Below, in pieces: positions 18,782 to 28,817 of a stretch of DNA of 64,000 nucleotides. The notes under the pieces were generated by a model. The model was given only the letters and a program-made list of their open reading frames with translations. It was not told the DNA's origin and ran no database searches. Both the position numbers and the translations under genes were made by a program. The DNA is from Anaplasma phagocytophilum str. Webster (GTDB taxonomy: Bacteria; Pseudomonadota; Alphaproteobacteria; Rickettsiales; Anaplasmataceae): positions 1,178,001 to 1,242,000 of the forward strand of contig NZ_LANS01000001.1 of the NCBI RefSeq assembly GCF_000964685.1. The letters are read 5' to 3'. Every line of letters starts with the position of its first letter. Position 1 is the stretch's first letter.

Positions 18782-19790
18782 AGTCATCTCCGTGTAGTAC
18801 TACGACTTTAAGTAGAGAATACTTTGTATTTTCTTTATAGAAGCTCAGAGATATACTTCAGTATGTGTCGGAGGTTGTTCCCTTGGGAAAAAGGGCATTT
18901 TATCAACTGTGAACTATCGCTACTATGGCTGAGGAAAAGTAGATAGCAACAAAGATAGTATTCTGGTTTTATAATCAAACCGTAATCTTTCAACATGTTC
19001 GAAGATCGCTTTCACTTTATAATCCTTTTTGACTGCCCTGCTGAAAGGGCTTTTTTGTTATGAAACTATCCTCGCTCGATTTTCTTATCTTTGGATTCTA
19101 TTACCACGGATAATGTTTGTTGGAATTATTTTAGAAGAAGCTTAGGCATTGCGTTATTTCTTTAACTCTTATGGTACTTGTACAGTTTTCAGCAGCTTTA
19201 ATTAAATCTTTTTCAATGTGGGCTCAAAGAGTTGAGAATATAAGATTACGCTTATACTGTGACCATTTCTCTACTTTGCGCTGTAAGGGAAGTTCTTATG
19301 TTTGACTTCGTATTTAAGGTGCTTTACGCGACCTCGCGTGTGGGTAGATAGATAAATTTGCTATGGAGAGGAGGGATTTGCTTTGCATGCCAAATGCCGC
19401 ATAATGTTCTGCATCGCGTGAACGATACGTTAATACTTTTTGCGTTGTTTTTGAGTTACGTAATCAATAAATTCACTGTTGTAATTTAAGAGATGCAAGA
19501 TGTACACTCAGGCGTATATACTTATGGAATACTTCACATACCGCGTGATTAGGTAATAAAAAGGCCTCAGCTTTTCTAGAAGAATGTTCGCAGAAGCATT
19601 TAGTGATGTTTCAGGGTTTGTTTTTTATGCTAGGCGGACTTCCTTATGATCATCCCATGTAGGTATGCGGTTTTCAAATGGGCATGTAACGAAAAAATTC
19701 AATTTTTTTATTTATAAACATCTTGCTACTGTCTCAATAATTTGGTACATAGGAGAAAGTTGCACGGGTTTGTATGCAGCGCTTTCTTTT
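18782..19790. other. Intergenic with possible structured RNA locus
   Basis: About 1 kb between ankA and tRNA-fMet. The left part (about 18830-19056) carries several hairpins and ends in a strong intrinsic terminator although no protein gene precedes it, which suggests a small RNA. The right part (19060-19790) shows nothing recognisable; the tRNA promoter should lie at its end. Confidence 0.4.
19035..19056 (+). terminator. Strong rho-independent terminator
   Basis: GCCCT (19035-19039) pairs with AGGGC (19046-19050) across a six-base loop, followed directly by six T residues (19051-19056). It points rightward and has no annotated protein gene upstream for at least 250 bp. It is the best intrinsic terminator in this part of the window. 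Confidence 0.65.
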
Positions 19791-19862
19791 CGCGGGGTGG
19801 AGCAGTGGTAGCTCATCAGGCTCATAACCTGAAGGTCGATGGTTCGAGTCCGTCCCCCGCAA
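19791..19862 (+). tRNA. Initiator tRNA-fMet (anticodon CAT)
   Basis: A complete cloverleaf is visible: acceptor CGCGGGG with CCCCGCA, D arm GAGC...GCTC, anticodon stem TCAGG/CCTGA with loop CTCATAA (anticodon CAT), variable AGGTC, T arm GATGG-TTCGAGT-CCGTC. The C1-A72 mismatch at the acceptor end is the hallmark of bacterial initiator tRNA. The 3' CCA is not encoded. The anticodon stem has only two of the three usual consecutive G-C pairs. Confidence 0.95.
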
Positions 19863-20198
19863 CTTGTATTTCCTTAGTTCGCTATGTAGTGTTGTCCTAA
19901 GGGGCGGAATGTCTTTATCTCTAGCTATTGCTTTATCTTTAACTACTTGCGTGTTGTAGTAAAGCTGTTGTATCTATTGCAGCTCAGTAGAGTTCGGGGG
20001 GTAGAAGTACTAACGAAAAGTTTGAGATTAATATCAAAATGGCGGCTAATTTTATTCACCATCTACCGTATACTAACGCTTGGCTGCGCAATATCCGTAT
20101 AGCTTAGCGGAATTATACTGTGTAAATAATATTCACTCAAAAGTGTGATGATTTTAAGATAACACAGGTTTTCACTTCGCTTACCACTAAGTGTTTAT
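19863..20198. other. Intergenic, 336 bp
   Basis: Lies between the tRNA and the 3' end of the minus-strand acidic protein. No gene, RNA or convincing terminator seen. Confidence 0.4.
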
Positions 20199-20804
20199 CT
20201 ACATACCTCTTCCTTCGGAATGCTCTATGACGTTTGGCGAAGGAGAAGGGGAGACATGGTGCTCATGGCCTCTTTCTTCATGTGATACACCATCTAATCC
20301 TTGTGCTGCTCTTCCAATAGATTCGTCAGCATGTGGATACTGGTCAAAATCCCAAGGATCATATAGATGCGGGTCATTTCTTCCATCTAAATATCTCTCA
20401 TCATCGCCACCGTCAGTATAATCTTCTCCTCCTTCGCCACCTCCTGATGCTGCTTCATCTCCTCCTTCTCCCCCTCCCTTTATGGAGTCAAAAAGTATAG
20501 GAAAGCCAAAAGCTAATGATGTTTTAGAAGGTCCATATATGCTAAACTGCGCTGATAGATTAGCTCCTAAAGACATTGCTGCTTTGTCTATATTACCAAG
20601 CAGGCTTCCTACAAGATCAGCCTTCATCGCTTCTACAGGGGTTGCCAGTACTGCATTCATTATTGCTAGAGAAGATCTATCATCTCCTTCTTCACCTCCT
20701 CCAGCAGCTTCAGCGCGCTCTTGAGTAGCATGCATTAAGGACTGTACACTAGCTATATTTGGTCCCATACCCATATCGGCACCGCCACCACCAGGTTTAT
20801 GCAT
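20199..20804 (-). CDS. Acidic Gly-rich low-complexity protein, 201 aa, unknown function
   Basis: I start at the ATG at 20804 because AGAGG lies 5 bp upstream; a GTG at 20810 is also in frame. The protein begins MHKPGGGGADMGMGP. A helical core (about residues 20-110) contains two short hydrophobic stretches (GSLLGNIDKAAMSLGANL and SLAFGFPILFDSI). The C-terminal half is disordered and strongly acidic (GGGEGGDEAASGGGEGG, then DGGDDERYLDG) with a His-rich end. No signal peptide is evident. I do not recognise a family. The style (disordered, acidic, near ankA) is compatible with an effector or surface-exposed protein, but nothing proves it. It lies just downstream of recO on the same strand. Confidence 0.75.
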   Translation of the reverse strand: MHKPGGGGADMGMGPNIASVQSLMHATQERAEAAGGGEEGDDRSSLAIMNAVLATPVEAMKADLVGSLLGNIDKAAMSLGANLSAQFSIYGPSKTSLAFGFPILFDSIKGGGEGGDEAASGGGEGGEDYTDGGDDERYLDGRNDPHLYDPWDFDQYPHADESIGRAAQGLDGVSHEERGHEHHVSPSPSPNVIEHSEGRGM

Positions 20805-20876
20805 AATCACCTCTCAAGTAACATAGAAAATTCAAGGCATATCCTAACTACATCTACCATGCAATAGTGAATATTT

Positions 20877-21614
20877 TTAAAACGCCTCTTCCTCATATAT
20901 AAGGGCTGTCATTTCTTTGCGCTGCTCTAGGAATTTTGAATCATCTGATAGTAAATGTCTATGGAGAAAATATCCTAGGATTTGTAAGCAGAGCAAAAAC
21001 TCTTTTCGTGAACACTGTTCGGTGTGAGTTCCATTATGAAGATCGCGTAATATTTGTGGTAGAGGGAATAACAAGTGCCGATATGATACGCCAGCTCTTT
21101 CAGATATTGCGCGACCTGTTTTAGGAGATATGTACAATAGATTATCTTCGCAATGGTAAACAGCGCATCTTGAGAGATCTAAGGCGAAGCCCAGCTGGGA
21201 TAAAATTTCAAGTTCAAGCTTTAAGTACTCGTTGTACCAATGGCCTCCACATTCTGCAGCTTCAGCAAACTCTATAAGATAGTCATATAGTATAGGATGT
21301 GCATCATTTGTGGGGACGGACTTGTATATTGTGGATGTAACAGAGGATAGACACAGCAACTTTGAATGATCTTGAAAATACGCATAAAAAGCTGATGAAA
21401 TAATTTCACAGGAGTTAAAATACCCAAGGTTATTAGCTAATCTCGCACGCCACGTTACGCACACTCTATCTCCAATCTGCAGAGACTGCTTCTTTTTGTT
21501 TAGTCTGATCATGGCATTGCAAATTCCGTGATTACGCGTAAATACAGACAATATACTTCGAGTATCCCCATAAGGCGTCATGCTTACGATCATTCCATGG
21601 TCTTGCCATTGCAT
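20877..21614 (-). CDS. recO: DNA repair protein RecO
   Basis: RecO binds single-stranded DNA and SSB and helps RecR load RecA in the RecFOR pathway. The N-terminal OB-fold is clear (MQWQDHGMIVSMTPYGDTRSI, then FTRNHGICNAMIRL and QIGDRVCVTWRAR). The helical C-terminal domain follows (YLKLELEILSQLGFALDLSRCAVYH). The zinc site found in many RecO proteins is incomplete here: one Cys and a downstream His-Cys are visible, but the second CxxC is missing. 245 residues is normal. The start at 21614 is the family N-terminus. Confidence 0.9.
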   Translation of the reverse strand: MQWQDHGMIVSMTPYGDTRSILSVFTRNHGICNAMIRLNKKKQSLQIGDRVCVTWRARLANNLGYFNSCEIISSAFYAYFQDHSKLLCLSSVTSTIYKSVPTNDAHPILYDYLIEFAEAAECGGHWYNEYLKLELEILSQLGFALDLSRCAVYHCEDNLLYISPKTGRAISERAGVSYRHLLFPLPQILRDLHNGTHTEQCSRKEFLLCLQILGYFLHRHLLSDDSKFLEQRKEMTALIYEEEAF

Positions 21615-21950
21615 AGTGAATCAGCGCTATAGAACGAGCCTTAAGTTTTGATAAGTGGGGAAGAGCTGTCAAGGGCAATAATGTAGAACCGTAAATTTGT
21701 AGTGTATTTACTTCTATGAGTGTAGTAATACGCGTTTTTACAATTCAATGCACCGCAAATGAGCGCCTAGTACTGTAGTGATATTAAGGTAAGTGGCGGG
21801 TATTGGGTAGATTCTTAGTATATCTTACATGATATAATCAGCGTATACTTGTAATTGTATTTATAAGAACGCTGAAAAAAACGCTTACTGAAGTGGCAGT
21901 TCTACAGGTTATTCAAGCCATAGAGGTGTTTTTCCTGCAAAGTCATTAAC
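21615..21950. other. Intergenic, 336 bp
   Basis: Lies between the 3' end of thiL and the start of recO, both on the minus strand. It should hold the recO promoter. Nothing else is recognisable. Confidence 0.4.
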
Positions 21951-22907
21951 TTAAGAAAAGGTGTGACTATAGCCCTCTTTTGATATTTTCATAAGGTTGT
22001 TATTTCTGTCGTATACACGTATTCCTTGTTCACGAGTAATGACTCCTATTCTTTTTACGGGGATTTTTATATTCGTGGCAATTTGCTCAACTTCTGGACA
22101 GTATTTGGGAGGGACCGTAAATGCCAGTTCGTAATCATCTCCTCCTGCCAGTACGTTTTCTAAAAGATCGTGATTTTGCATTATAGCAGCTGCGGCTTCG
22201 TGTGATAGTGGTACTTCATAAGCGTATAAATTTGCACCAACACCGGAAAGCTTACACAACAGCCCAATATCCTGTAATAATCCATCAGAAACATCTATGC
22301 ATGCAGAAGCTACATTGCTAATACTGGTGCCTAACATAACTCTAGGCTGAGGTAAATCATATCTTTGCTTGAGATAGGAAAACTCACCAATTAGCTTTTT
22401 ATTGTATGCTAGCAATCCTAAAGCAGCATCACCAATAGTTCCACTAACATATAGATAATCTCCTACTTTTGCATTAGATCTAGTAAGAATATTTGCAGAT
22501 GGAATTCCCAAGGCGGTTATGCTTATTACGATGACATCTGCTAAATTATTGGTTGTATCACCACCTGTTAGCTTGATGGAAAAAATACTGTTATCTTCTT
22601 GTAAACCGGCGCAAAAGCTTTTCCACCATTCTTCATCAATAAATTTTGGAAGCGATAATCCCAAAAGATAAGAATGCGGTGTAGCTCCCATAGAAGCTAT
22701 ATCTGATAGGTTAACTCGTAGCGCCTTTTTAGCGAGTAAGAAAGGATCGCTATGATTTAAGAAATGAACATTTTCAACTAATACATCTTTTGTCATGATA
22801 AAAGACGATGTAGGGGAGGATACATGCGCAGCATCGTCATTTTCAGATGCAAACCCACTGCGAAGTAAAGGACGTATATATTTTTCTATACACTGAAACT
22901 CATCCAT
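21951..22907 (-). CDS. thiL: Thiamine-monophosphate kinase
   Basis: ThiL phosphorylates thiamine monophosphate to thiamine diphosphate with ATP. The PurM/ThiL fold motifs are in order: the Asp-rich N-terminal NDDAAHV, the TKDVLVENVHF segment, VNLSDIASMGATP, the metal-binding GGDTT near residue 116, DVSDGLLQDIG near residue 207 and AGGDDYELAF near residue 256. 318 residues is normal. The ATG at 22907 overlaps by 8 bp a short upstream frame (22900-23082), which may or may not be real. Confidence 0.95.
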   Translation of the reverse strand: MDEFQCIEKYIRPLLRSGFASENDDAAHVSSPTSSFIMTKDVLVENVHFLNHSDPFLLAKKALRVNLSDIASMGATPHSYLLGLSLPKFIDEEWWKSFCAGLQEDNSIFSIKLTGGDTTNNLADVIVISITALGIPSANILTRSNAKVGDYLYVSGTIGDAALGLLAYNKKLIGEFSYLKQRYDLPQPRVMLGTSISNVASACIDVSDGLLQDIGLLCKLSGVGANLYAYEVPLSHEAAAAIMQNHDLLENVLAGGDDYELAFTVPPKYCPEVEQIATNIKIPVKRIGVITREQGIRVYDRNNNLMKISKEGYSHTFS

Positions 22908-23082
22908 AATTCATCCAACAGCGTTCTGCGTTCCGTCTATATAAAGCGTTCCTTTCAAAAAATAAATGTGCCAACAGTAATATTTTGTAAAAATGCTGCC
23001 TAATATTCCTTATAAGTTTAGATAAAAACCTCTCTGCAATAAAAGGCAAACGTAGCCTCTTAATAGGCATTATCTCAAGCAC
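22900..23082 (-). CDS. Doubtful 60-aa basic peptide overlapping thiL start
   Basis: A GTG-started frame ends 8 bp inside thiL, an arrangement typical of translational coupling. The peptide is rich in Arg/Leu (PIKRLRLPFIAERFLSKLI). Another short frame on the same strand at 23097-23294 (MENSAMKTSTRSIDNNG) lies just upstream, in a different frame. The two may be pieces of one decayed gene. I do not recognise either. Confidence 0.2.
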   Translation of the reverse strand: MLEIMPIKRLRLPFIAERFLSKLIRNIRQHFYKILLLAHLFFERNALYRRNAERCWMNYG

Positions 23083-23294
23083 ATGTATAACTTCGCTTAT
23101 GTTTTAAGAGTCAGTACATTGGAGATAGAAATCAAGATCGACACATTAAAATCTAAATGCCTGGTCATTATACGTTCTTCTGGGTCTTTAAATAGAAATC
23201 TTTGGAAGTAAGAAGATTGAGTAGATAAGCTCGAAAGACATACACCATTATTATCTATTGATCTTGTAGAAGTTTTCATTGCTGAATTTTCCAT

Positions 23295-23711
23295 CCTTGT
23301 ATAGTTACGGCTCCATGAAATGTCAGAAGTAATAAAGACTGAGCATGCCGTAAGTACTATCCAATAGGGTAGAACTGCAATATAACAAGAATTTAACAGC
23401 GCTTTTGTAAAGCAAATTCAGAGTATTGACGTATTTTTGTTGGTGACTTTCTTTCTAAGCGTAGCGTATACAAAGAATATTAGCAGCCACGTGCAATAAG
23501 CAAATTACTATCAGACAGTATTGGATTGCACACATAATTTCCTAAGTATTAAGTCATTCCCTGCTCATAAATTAAGAATATTGCTGTCTACTTAGAAGGC
23601 TAAAAAACTACTACTCACTCGGATGACCAACTCTTAGATTCCTCCACGACACAGAACACGAGATCTTTAAAAATCAGCATCTATGTGTGGCTAGAAGGTT
23701 TTTGCTATACA
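23295..23711. other. Intergenic, about 420 bp
   Basis: AT-rich DNA downstream of the FNR-type flavoprotein gene. No gene, tRNA or clear terminator seen. Confidence 0.4.
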
Positions 23712-24728
23712 CTAAAGCGTGGGAATACCTTTTGAGGTAGAATACTGAAAATTAAGAGGAGTATCCGGAAAGAGCACGGCACGTATATCTTGACATGCCA
23801 AAGCAGCCTCTGAAAAACCTACTAGTATAAGTTTTATCTTTCCGGGGTAAGCAGCTATATCACCCACGGCATATATTTTGCTACGTCTAGTCCTACATGT
23901 AGATTGCTCTACTGGTATCTGAAAGCCTTCTACGCCCAAGCCCCAGTTAACAATCTCACCCAGGTTTGCAGATATTCCAAAGAATGGTAAGAGAAAATCT
24001 GCTCCTATAGGGATTTCCTCCTTCGTGGTAATATTTCTGACTACAACGCTTCTGAGTTCTCCATTTTCACCATCAAGCCCTGCAAGTTGGTAAGGAATAA
24101 GCACATTTATGCGACCTTCATCCGCTAATTCTTCGAGTTTTTTTAAAGTATTAGGTGCGCAACGAAAAGACTTTCTTCTATGTATCACATACAGCTTATC
24201 AGCAACTTCCGCCAAATTTACAGCCCAGTCTGCAGCTGAATCTCCTCCACCAGCTATTACTACCTTTTTGTTCTTGAAGGTGGCCATTTGAGATACGTTA
24301 TAGAATACGGACTTATTTTCGTATTCCATGATACCGTCAAGTGGGGGGCGGTTAGGGCCAAATCCTCCTGACCCAGCTGCAACTATTATTGCTCGACACT
24401 TTACGCTAGTACCTTTATTGGTCTGTAGAACAAAGCAGTCAGGACCTTCACTTATGCTTTCGACAAATTGCCCCATGATATAAACGGGAGCAAAGGGTTC
24501 TGCCTGCTTTTTCAGGTTATTTACCAGGTTTTGAGCCGTAATCATGGGATAGCCTGGGATATCATAAATAGGTTTTTCAGGATATAAAACTGCGCACTGA
24601 CCCCCTACTATATCCAAAGCATCAATAACACAGGAATTCATTCCCAGCATACCTGCTTGAAACACGGTAAAAAGTCCCACAGGACCTGCACCTACTATAG
24701 CGACATCGAAAACAGAACTATACTCCAC
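23712..24728 (-). CDS. Ferredoxin/flavodoxin--NADP(+) reductase, thioredoxin-reductase-like type
   Basis: This flavoprotein moves electrons between NADPH and ferredoxin or flavodoxin. The N-terminal FAD motif is VAIVGAGPVGLF (about residues 9-20), followed by GGQCAVLYPEKPIYDIPGYP, typical of the YumC/FNR2 group. A second Rossmann motif, VIAGGGDSAADWA, binds NADPH near residue 156. The C-terminal AVGDIAAYPGKIKLI binds the FAD ribityl chain. The redox-active CxxC of true thioredoxin reductase, expected next to the GGGDSA region, is absent, which separates it from TrxB. 338 residues is normal. Ferredoxin is not encoded nearby. Confidence 0.92.
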   Translation of the reverse strand: MEYSSVFDVAIVGAGPVGLFTVFQAGMLGMNSCVIDALDIVGGQCAVLYPEKPIYDIPGYPMITAQNLVNNLKKQAEPFAPVYIMGQFVESISEGPDCFVLQTNKGTSVKCRAIIVAAGSGGFGPNRPPLDGIMEYENKSVFYNVSQMATFKNKKVVIAGGGDSAADWAVNLAEVADKLYVIHRRKSFRCAPNTLKKLEELADEGRINVLIPYQLAGLDGENGELRSVVVRNITTKEEIPIGADFLLPFFGISANLGEIVNWGLGVEGFQIPVEQSTCRTRRSKIYAVGDIAAYPGKIKLILVGFSEAALACQDIRAVLFPDTPLNFQYSTSKGIPTL

Positions 24729-25285
24729 AGCTTTTGCTTTTCCAGTTTTTCTCTACCTATCACAAAGACACTGCTATATCTAGAAATAAAATACCTTTGA
24801 ATGCTTGAAATTTATTATTCACTGGAAAAATTGACCTCTTTTACAGTGATTTCGAAAGAAAATGGGATTATAGATGATGCAATATTTTCTCAGATACTGC
24901 CTTTCTTTGTCTTTTGTTGGGTAATATGACCTCTACTGCTGTTACCGGATTTATTGCCTCTTTGGTAAGACGTTAGGGTTTTGTTACGTTTAGAGGTGCA
25001 AAAAAGAGGATTATATGCGGGTAGGAAAATATACGCGTAATCCGTGTGGCTTGAGGGTACACATAAATACTCATAAGGTATGTATTTTAGTGTATGTATC
25101 CCATAAGTGTGAATAATAGGGAGAAAATATTATATTAAGAAGTGTTGCAAGATATAAGAATTACACCATGCTCAATTATGGGCAGTATAGTGAATTCTCA
25201 CGTTGTCAGGGAAACGGATTGACGAATTAGAACTTGACATCTGCACCTATTATAAGATACTAAAACTTGTTCTTTAGTAGCTAAA
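24729..25285. other. Divergent intergenic region, 557 bp
   Basis: Separates the FNR-type gene from nuoD and should carry both promoters. A candidate sigma70-type promoter for nuoD is at 25234-25261. nuoC, which often precedes nuoD, is not present. Confidence 0.5.
25234..25261 (+). promoter_or_regulatory. Candidate nuoD promoter
   Basis: TTGACA (25234-25239) is followed after 16 bp by GATACT (25256-25261), giving a perfect -35 and a four-of-six -10. It lies 25 bp upstream of the nuoD ATG, so the leader would be short. Confidence 0.4.
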
Positions 25286-26473
25286 ATGTCTGATAGCTCT
25301 GATGGCTATGCCAAGCCGATGACCATAAATTTTGGTCCTCAGCATCCGGCGGCGCATGGCGTTATGCGTTTGATACTTGAAATGAGTGGAGAGGTTATCG
25401 AAAGGATAGACCCTCACATAGGTTTGCTGCATAGGGGGACCGAAAAGCTCATTGAATATAAGACTTATCTTCAGGCGCTTCCGTATTTTGATAGGTTAGA
25501 TTATGTGTCTCCTATGTCGCAGGAGCATGCTTATTCTCTGTGTGTGGAGCGGCTGTTGGGTTGTGAGGTACCGATAAGGGCGAAGTATCTCAGGGTTATT
25601 TTTTGCGAGCTGACTAGACTATTAAATCACTTATTAAATGTGGCATGTCAGGCGTTAGATTCAGGTGCTACTACTCCATTGCTGTGGATTTTTGAAGAGC
25701 GGGAGAAGATACTTTCTTTTTATGAAAGGGCTTCGGGAGCGAGATTTCATTCGGCTTATATTAGGCCGGGCGGCCTAGCTGCTGATGTACCCGATGGTCT
25801 TTTGGACGATATACATGAGTTTACTAACTATTTTCCTAAATTATTAGATAGTGTTGATGATTTGCTTACGGAGAATAGTATTTGGAAGCAGCGTAACGTT
25901 GAAATAGGAAAGGTTACTAAGCAACAGGCTCTTGATTGGGGATTTTCCGGGCCAATGCTTAGAGCTTGTGGAATCCCGTGGGATTTACGTAAAAGCCAGC
26001 CATATGAAATATATGATATATTAGACTTTAAGGTGCCTGTTGGTAGCAATGGAGATTGTTATGACAGGTATCTTGTGCGTATGGCTGAGATACGTGAATC
26101 GCTCTATATACTTGAGCAGTGTCTGCGTGATATACCTAGTGGGCCGGTGAAAACCGATGATAGAAAGATTGCTCCTCCTAAGAGAGAAGAGTTAAAATAC
26201 TCAATGGAAGCATTGATTCACCATTTTAAGCTGTTCTCTGAGGGATATAAGGTGCCAGAGGGTGAGGCGTATGCTGCTGTAGAAGCTCCTAAGGGTGAAT
26301 TTGGGGTATATATAGTCTCAGATGGTACTAATAAACCTTATAGATGCAGGATAAGATCACCGGGGTTTGCTCACTTGCAGGCCATAGATGCTATGGCGCG
26401 TGGACACATGCTTGCGGATTTGCCGGTTATTATAGGCTCTTTGGATATTGTTTTTGGTGAAATAGATAGATGA
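25286..26473 (+). CDS. nuoD: NADH-quinone oxidoreductase subunit D
   Basis: NuoD is the 49-kDa subunit of the complex I peripheral arm and forms the quinone-reduction site with NuoB. The protein is full length (395 residues) and has [18 protein letters not shown] near residue 15, [30 protein letters not shown] and the C-terminal [12 protein letters not shown]. The conserved His and Tyr of the quinone site lie in these segments. Its stop overlaps the nuoE start in an ATGA, so the two are translationally coupled. Confidence 0.98.
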   Translation: MSDSSDGYAKPMTINFGPQHPAAHGVMRLILEMSGEVIERIDPHIGLLHRGTEKLIEYKTYLQALPYFDRLDYVSPMSQEHAYSLCVERLLGCEVPIRAKYLRVIFCELTRLLNHLLNVACQALDSGATTPLLWIFEEREKILSFYERASGARFHSAYIRPGGLAADVPDGLLDDIHEFTNYFPKLLDSVDDLLTENSIWKQRNVEIGKVTKQQALDWGFSGPMLRACGIPWDLRKSQPYEIYDILDFKVPVGSNGDCYDRYLVRMAEIRESLYILEQCLRDIPSGPVKTDDRKIAPPKREELKYSMEALIHHFKLFSEGYKVPEGEAYAAVEAPKGEFGVYIVSDGTNKPYRCRIRSPGFAHLQAIDAMARGHMLADLPVIIGSLDIVFGEIDR

Positions 26474-26985
26474 ACTCTGCAGATCAGGAAAGCTTTAGGT
26501 TCACTGATGGTAACCTAGAAGAAGCATATAAGTGCATAAGTAGATATCCTGAAGGTAGGCAAGCGAGTGCAGTTATGCCTTTGCTGCATTTGGTGCAACA
26601 GCAAGCTGGAGGGTTTGTTCCTCGTTCTGCTATTGAGTATATAGCGAAGCTTTTGAGTATGCGTCCTGTGCATGTGCGTGAAGTGGTTGAGTTTTACTCA
26701 ATGTATAATACTGCTCCTGTAGGCAAATATTTGGTACAAGTATGTAAGACTACTCCGTGTTGGTTACGGCGCAGCGATGATGTTCTCAATGCATGTAAGA
26801 GGGTGCTATGTGTGCGTGTTGGGGAAACAACTAAAGACAACCTTTTTACTTTAAGAGAAGTAGAATGTCTAGGTGCGTGCGTGAATGCTCCCGTTGTACA
26901 GATAAATGATGACTATTACGAAAATCTAGATGCGGAATCTATGGAGAAGATTTTGCTGAAATTAAAGGAGGGCAATGAAGGTTAG
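26470..26985 (+). CDS. nuoE: NADH-quinone oxidoreductase subunit E
   Basis: NuoE is the 24-kDa subunit carrying the N1a [2Fe-2S] cluster of the NADH-oxidising module. The four ligands are visible as CKTTPC (CX4C) and [10 protein letters not shown] (CX3C) in a thioredoxin-like fold. The N-terminal helical part contains [20 protein letters not shown]. 171 residues is typical. It starts in the nuoD stop (ATGA) and overlaps dnaQ by 11 bp, forming a tight nuoD-nuoE-dnaQ operon. Confidence 0.97.
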   Translation: MNSADQESFRFTDGNLEEAYKCISRYPEGRQASAVMPLLHLVQQQAGGFVPRSAIEYIAKLLSMRPVHVREVVEFYSMYNTAPVGKYLVQVCKTTPCWLRRSDDVLNACKRVLCVRVGETTKDNLFTLREVECLGACVNAPVVQINDDYYENLDAESMEKILLKLKEGNEG

Positions 26986-27709
26986 AGAGATTGTTTTAGA
27001 TACGGAAACAACTGGCCTTGATGCTGATGGTGGCGACAGAATAATAGAGATAGGGTGCGTTGAGCTAGTAGATTATGTTATGACTGGTCGTGTGTTTCAT
27101 AAATACATAGATCCAGAGCGTGATATATCTGTAGCTGCGACTAGGGTGCACGGAATAACAAGAGAATCTCTTATAGGAATGCCGAAGTTTGCTGAAGTTG
27201 CAGATGAGCTCCTAGATTTTCTTCAGGACAGTGCTCTCGTTATACATAATGCAAGATTCGACATGAGGTTTCTCGAGGTTGAGATTGAGCGCTTAAGCAA
27301 TAAGCGGGCCATTACTAATACTATTGTCGATACTCTCGAGATGGCGAGAAAAAAGTTTCCGGGGATGCCGGCTAGTTTGGATGCGCTGTGTAAGAGGTTT
27401 AACATATCGACGCAAGAGAGGAAATTTCACGGAGCATTGAAGGATGCCACATTGCTGGCGCGAGTGTATGTAGAGCTGTTAGAAGCGCTGCAAAGGAGGC
27501 TAGTGTTTTCTCAAGAGGGAGATGACAGCAAGCAGGTTTCTGTAATCCATGATAAAGCAAAAAGAGTTGTATATCCTGCGCGCACATTTACATTGAGCTC
27601 TGAAGAGAAGAGGCTGCACAGGCAAACTGTTAGTAAGATGAAAAATCCTATATGGCTCATGTGTTTTGATGAAAAAGAGTTTTTCTGTAATGAAAACATT
27701 AACTCGTAA
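26975..27709 (+). CDS. dnaQ: DNA polymerase III subunit epsilon (3'-5' proofreading exonuclease)
   Basis: The DEDDh exonuclease motifs are all present: Exo I VLDTETTGL with D9 and E11, the RVHGIT segment, Exo II HNARFDMRFL, and Exo III HGALKDATLLARVY. The helical tail after about residue 180 would contact the polymerase alpha subunit. 244 residues is normal. The start overlaps nuoE by 11 bp, so proofreading is probably transcribed together with complex I subunits, an arrangement also seen in related Rickettsiales. Confidence 0.96.
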   Translation: MKVREIVLDTETTGLDADGGDRIIEIGCVELVDYVMTGRVFHKYIDPERDISVAATRVHGITRESLIGMPKFAEVADELLDFLQDSALVIHNARFDMRFLEVEIERLSNKRAITNTIVDTLEMARKKFPGMPASLDALCKRFNISTQERKFHGALKDATLLARVYVELLEALQRRLVFSQEGDDSKQVSVIHDKAKRVVYPARTFTLSSEEKRLHRQTVSKMKNPIWLMCFDEKEFFCNENINS

Positions 27710-28817
27710 TCCTATAGAATCCGCACTCACCAGTAATGCAAGCATATAAGCATAATGAGTTTGTTTTACCATGGAGCAATGAAGAGAAGAGGTAGCACAT
27801 AGACTAACTGTACTATTGTCTCAAGCACTTACAGACGGAGATGTTGTTTACATGATATAACGGTTGAGAAATGCCATAAAACAATTGCACTACATCAAAT
27901 TGTGATAAACATCCTTGAATATGATTAAAACTTTAGCAGCCGCACATATATGAGTAACTTATCTAGAGCTCATAGCTATGTAAAGTAATAACCTTCACCT
28001 CATGCTGTATTGAAATTTACAAAGGTAACACACATCCGCCTGGGATATAAAACAAAGCACTTTAATCTGTCTTTCTTAGATGCTGGAATCAAGGCATGTT
28101 CAATGCAGATTAGTCTATTCTCCTAGCAGCATTTCCTATAGATTGATATCTCCGATGATGCCAAAGTGCTATGTTTCACTTCTGATATCAGGAAGAGAAT
28201 CTTAATGTAAGAGGCACTGAAAAAGCACTATCACGGAATAGCTTTATATATATTTTATCGTAATCTTCTTCGCAAAGATAAGATCTCATTATATTTTACT
28301 ACCGTACATTGCATTGAACTCTTTAAAGGAACCCCAAACATTCACAAACGCTGGCCATACTAACTTGTATTATTTCCAAGAAAGCTTAAAAGAATGCGAT
28401 GACACGTTGTGGTGTATGTAGATCTTCCTCAGTAAAAAGCTCGAGTACGCAGCATTCTCTACTTAATGCGATGGAAGGGGAGATAGGCCATCGTGATCAA
28501 TGCGCTCTTCCTTCTCAGAGGTGGTTCCAGAAGAGTTATATCCTATCTTTGGAGTATTGCATCATGCACTCATTTCCCACTAAGGTACAGGATTATTATC
28601 TGTGCACTGCCATTTGTAAGATATAGCGACGTACTAGTAATTTTGAGCATTTTTTCTAAAAGTGCTTGCAGCACATAGAATATACCGAACCCCTGATAAT
28701 GAGGTTGAAGATAAAGAGGATAAAAAAGGCAATGGGTCAGATTTAGATGATCCTATTATATACCGAATATTTTCCCTATCATCTCCTTTCTTATACATAT
28801 TTCTTTGGCAGTAAATA
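27710..28817. other. Intergenic, about 1.1 kb, no intact gene
   Basis: Only short frames with no recognisable content. A stretch around 28066-28095 could encode SFLDAGIKAC, like part of an aminotransferase, but its surroundings do not extend the match. No RNA gene or terminator seen. Confidence 0.4.

Noticed and set aside
23712-24728. Thioredoxin reductase (trxB)
   Set aside because: The redox CxxC motif is missing and the N-terminal GGQCAVLYPEKPIYDIPG segment is typical of ferredoxin/flavodoxin-NADP reductase.
28066-28095. Third aminotransferase piece (SFLDAGIKAC)
   Set aside because: Only about ten residues match; flanking DNA does not extend the similarity, so chance is likely.
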